A stretch of DNA of 64,000 nucleotides from positions 2,855,402-2,919,401 of the forward strand of contig OX030960.1 of the NCBI GenBank assembly GCA_943735955.1, read 5' to 3'. This DNA comes from Piscicola geometra (Eukaryota; Annelida; Clitellata; Hirudinida; Piscicolidae). The notes beneath the pieces are model-generated. The model did no database searches. It was not told where the DNA came from and saw only the letters and a program-made list of their open reading frames with translations. Every line of letters begins with the position of its first letter. Positions within the stretch are counted from its first letter, which is position 1. The position numbers and the translations under genes were made by a program. Below are positions 61,815 to 64,000 of this stretch, piece by piece.

Positions 61815-62200
61815 CACATGGACACACACACACACACACACGGACACAGGCGTCATCGTTCCAGCGCACGACGCGCAGGGTGCACCGCAAGATGTGGTGG
61901 AAGAACATGAAGATGAACCTCATCTGCGGAGTGGTCGCCATCATCGCCCTCATCATCATCATCCTCGTCATCCTCTTCTCTTCAGGCGTCTTCCCCATTC
62001 AGTCTGGTGGTGGCGTCTCCTCAACCACCGTCGCCACTCCCCCCGCCAATCTCCCGCTCACCGACGCTGCTACCACCAAGCCACCCTTGGCTCCTGCGGC
62101 TACCACAACTATTACCACCACTGCTGCTGCTGCAGGACGGGCAGCCACCACAACTTCCACTCAAATCGTCACAGCATCAGTGCCGTCACCCGTACCATGA
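58642..62200 (+). CDS. VAMP7: VAMP7-like longin R-SNARE
   Basis: VAMP7 is an R-SNARE driving late endosome/lysosome and plasma-membrane fusion, gated by its longin domain. Seven phase-matched exons: 58642-58856, 59028-59124, 59276-59380, 59731-59787, 60399-60460, 61274-61316, 61850-62200; 309 aa. The longin domain begins MTILYSAIARESTIICSS and continues VMIHVLVGEGLVFLCAS, RRAFDFLSE and IKSTFT, with an Asn/Ser/Thr-rich insert in between. The SNARE motif runs NLSKVQAQVEEVKGVMVKNI, EAVLDRGQKLEDLIDKSNDL; the Arg of DRG is the expected zero-layer residue. A juxtamembrane basic segment (RRVHRKMWWKNMKMN) leads into a single TM (about residues 215-235). Unlike vertebrate VAMP7 (220 aa), a Thr/Ala/Pro-rich lumenal tail of about 70 aa follows, ending at 62200. 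The donor of exon 1 was chosen as gttagt for phase. Introns are filled by a GTGGT minisatellite and (CA)n. Confidence 0.92.
60470..60915 (+). repeat. GTGGT-rich minisatellite
   Basis: Irregular tandem blocks containing gtagtgtagcttgttgtggt and gtgttgttagagtgtgtgg, recurring at roughly 45-60 and 170 base spacing. The tract starts just after the donor of VAMP7-like exon 5 (gtgagtgaggtggtgg). Purely intronic. Confidence 0.88.
61376..61848 (+). repeat. Interrupted (CA)n microsatellite at the last VAMP7 acceptor
   Basis: About 470 bases of CA repeats with regular cgga/tgga/aaaca interruptions, occupying the last intron and ending in the acceptor ggacacag of exon 61850-62200. The His/Thr reading frames that join the real terminal exon here are artefacts upstream of 61850. 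Confidence 0.95.
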
Positions 62201-63678
62201 TCTCTTGGATTAAGTATGCTTCAGAAGCCACACGTGGATATTTATAAAACTTATGCAAACTCGATTGTATACAAATGCTAATTAAAAGCTTAATCACTAG
62301 AGTATAAGTTAAATTCCCTCCCTTTCATTACTATGTCTCAATTGTTTCTTGCTGTTTGAAAATATGCATATTTAATTTGTATTTATTCACTTTTACTTAT
62401 AATTTTCAACTTTATCTTGCCCTGAGCTTTACTAACAATTATTGAAATACCAATTTATATTTTATCTATATAGTGAATCTTTTTCGACTAATGTATTTGC
62501 CATTCAAACGAATTAAGCTATCCCCGCTTTTTCCATGATTACCGAACCATTATCAATCATTTGAATCGCCTGAACTAACAAATTGTTGGGCAATATTAAA
62601 TGTAATAAAATAATAATAAATAACATCAGATATTTCGTTTTATAACAACCTTTAACACTTGACCATACACTGTGAAACTTCCAACATTACAAACTCACAC
62701 GTCCGATGTAATGGCGATGTTTGTGAAGGCATCTATGCATCATCTTTATGACATTTACCCTATGCACGGAACCGAGAGATTGTGCATTACCTAAAATCCC
62801 GTGTATAGCGCGCACCAACATTTGAAAGTAACATTTGAAGGTAACAAGGGTGCGCTTTATACATGGTGTGTTTCCACCCCTGTCATCTGATGCATTAGAA
62901 GTATCTTCATATTGACTCTCCTCCCAATCAAAGGCCTTTTCGTGTGATTCTGTCCGCTGTTTTGTGCCTGATTATGAAGTGATGATTGATTGAAATTAAA
63001 ATTTAATTCCACAGTTTGAAACTAATTGTTTCCTGACTAATTAAACTATTTTCATCATCATAATCATCATTATTAAAATCATTTTATGCGACGATTTTCA
63101 ACAATTATGATCCGTTTTTGTATCCTTTGATTGCCAAAAATGTTAACACTCATGCAAAGCTACCATTAGAATGGACCACTGAATCATCATGCACACACCC
63201 CACTAACACCCATATTGGCAAACCATTTTCGGTCCAAAACTGTTGATACCCATATCTTTTCATTTGTCTTGATTAAACTTTTGTGACATTTCAGTTGCTT
63301 GGAATTGTCTGATGGCTCACCCGCTTGAAGATGATTATCAGTAAATGATTAACGTTAATCTTAATTGTTTCCATGCATTCAACATTTCTGTGTGAGTCGA
63401 CTAACTGAGCTGAAGATAGATTTCAGCCGTACAATAATATATGTTTATATATGTATAAATATATAAGTTTTCCAGTTTAATATATTTAAGGAAATCCACT
63501 AAATACCTTGATACAACATGCACACACATACCATAATACCACCATTACATATACGCCGGGAAGTATACAAAAAGGGATCGTATATACAAATAGAAATTGA
63601 ATTCTACACAGATAAATACAAAGGAATGCAATGGGCAGGTCTATCGTATAGTAGCCAGAAACTTCCAGTTCAACTCAA
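62201..63678. other. Intergenic region
   Basis: About 1.5 kb of AT-rich intergenic DNA between two convergent genes. It contains AATAAA-type signals near 62603-62618 for the VAMP7-like gene and the small inverted repeat at 62796-62866. No supported coding frame. Confidence 0.5.
62796..62866. repeat. Imperfect inverted repeat, MITE-like foldback
   Basis: gtgtatagcgcgcacc on the left pairs with ggtgcgctttatacat on the right (13 of 16 positions), around a 31-base spacer that itself contains a 13-base tandem duplication (aacatttgaaggt). The form resembles a very small foldback element. No target-site duplication was confirmed. Confidence 0.45.
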
Positions 63679-64000
63679 TCAGACGTTTTCAATGAGTTTT
63701 TGGAAGTCGTCGACAGAGGGTTGGGGGGAAGAACAGATGACCTTGAAGCAGTCCTTGCACACTGGAGCCTTCTTGGCGCCCTTCGCATGCCCTTGTGGAG
63801 TTGTGGAGGAAATGATGAATATGATGGGTGTTCATGGAAGGTGGGGTAGTGAAACACCAAAGCATCATGCTTGTTTTACTTTACTGCTGTTAGATGCGAG
63901 CATTAAAGATGCAAAAAAGAGAATAATATTTGAAAGTATCGAAACTCTTTGTTTCCTTGGACTACCTGGCAGCACGGTGTAGCGGTCGATGCAACGGGTG
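63679..64000 (-). CDS. C-terminal exons of an unidentified gene (partial)
   Basis: Two phase-matched minus-strand exons: 64000-63966 (entering from outside the window; reads RCIDRYTVLP, donor gtagtc) and 63791-63679 (acceptor cacaag, stop at 63681-63679). The joined tail reads ...VLPG then HAKGAKKAPVCKDCFKVICS and ends FQKLIENV. Cysteines are spaced CxxC then C five residues later, which could be metal binding, but I do not recognise the family. The coding assignment rests on phase continuity, GC-richer codon use than the flanks and plausible splice sites. Confidence 0.5.

Noticed and set aside
61179..61998. His/Thr-rich plus-strand protein of over 240 residues joined to the VAMP7 terminal exon
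   Set aside because: The repeat is the last intron; phase-consistent acceptor at 61849/61850 restores the SNARE-TM protein.

Overview
This is a metazoan nuclear DNA window: AT-rich, with GT-AG introns, very dense microsatellites and minisatellites, and tRNA-derived SINEs. All identifiable genes are conserved animal families. Very short coding exons between introns full of (CA)n/(TG)n and (CAT)n/(GAT)n suggest a lophotrochozoan. A leech-like annelid would fit, but that is an inference from style and not proven here. There is no operon-like, phage, plasmid or CRISPR content.

Layout. (1) 11-1574, plus: a GT31 beta-1,3-galactosyltransferase-like type II Golgi enzyme, three exons. (2) 25015-2135, minus: a ~23 kb neuroligin-like gene with a signal peptide, a catalytically dead esterase fold, a TM segment, a long cytoplasmic tail and a C-terminal PDZ ligand. 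(3) 25016-29647: intergenic, with one full SINE, a SINE 3' fragment and a near-perfect 61-bp palindrome. (4) 40463-29648, minus: a calmodulin-binding transcription activator (CAMTA), about 17 exons, with CG-1, IPT/TIG, ankyrin-like and IQ regions separated by Gln/His/Asp/Ser-rich low-complexity exons. (5) 40965-44265, plus: an alpha-tocopherol-transfer-protein-like CRAL-TRIO lipid carrier, seven exons. (6) 57824-45251, minus: phosphorylase b kinase regulatory subunit alpha, 34 exons recognised, ending in a CAAX-type box. (7) 58642-62200, plus: a VAMP7-like longin R-SNARE, seven exons, with an unusually long Thr/Ala/Pro-rich lumenal tail. (8) 64000-63679, minus: the last exons of an unidentified gene that enters from beyond the window.

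The genes do not form one pathway. They include two head-to-head pairs (CAMTA/lipid carrier, PHKA/VAMP7) with 0.5-0.8 kb between start codons, and two tail-to-tail pairs (B3GALT/neuroligin-like, lipid carrier/PHKA). Exon boundaries were assigned by eye from GT/AG signals, reading-phase continuity and recognisable family motifs. Most junctions are phase-consistent, and unresolved ones are stated.

The most notable pattern is that many introns of CAMTA, PHKA and VAMP7 are made almost entirely of microsatellite whose motif runs straight into the splice site: (TG)n or (GAT)n at donors, (CA)n or (CAT)n at acceptors. These repeats also create many long artificial reading frames (Cys/Val, His/Thr, Asp/Gly, Met/Glu). 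I found no convincing previously undescribed multi-gene system. The best leads are this splice-site/microsatellite association, the divergent pseudo-esterase adhesion receptor, the extended VAMP7 tail and the unidentified coding fragments.
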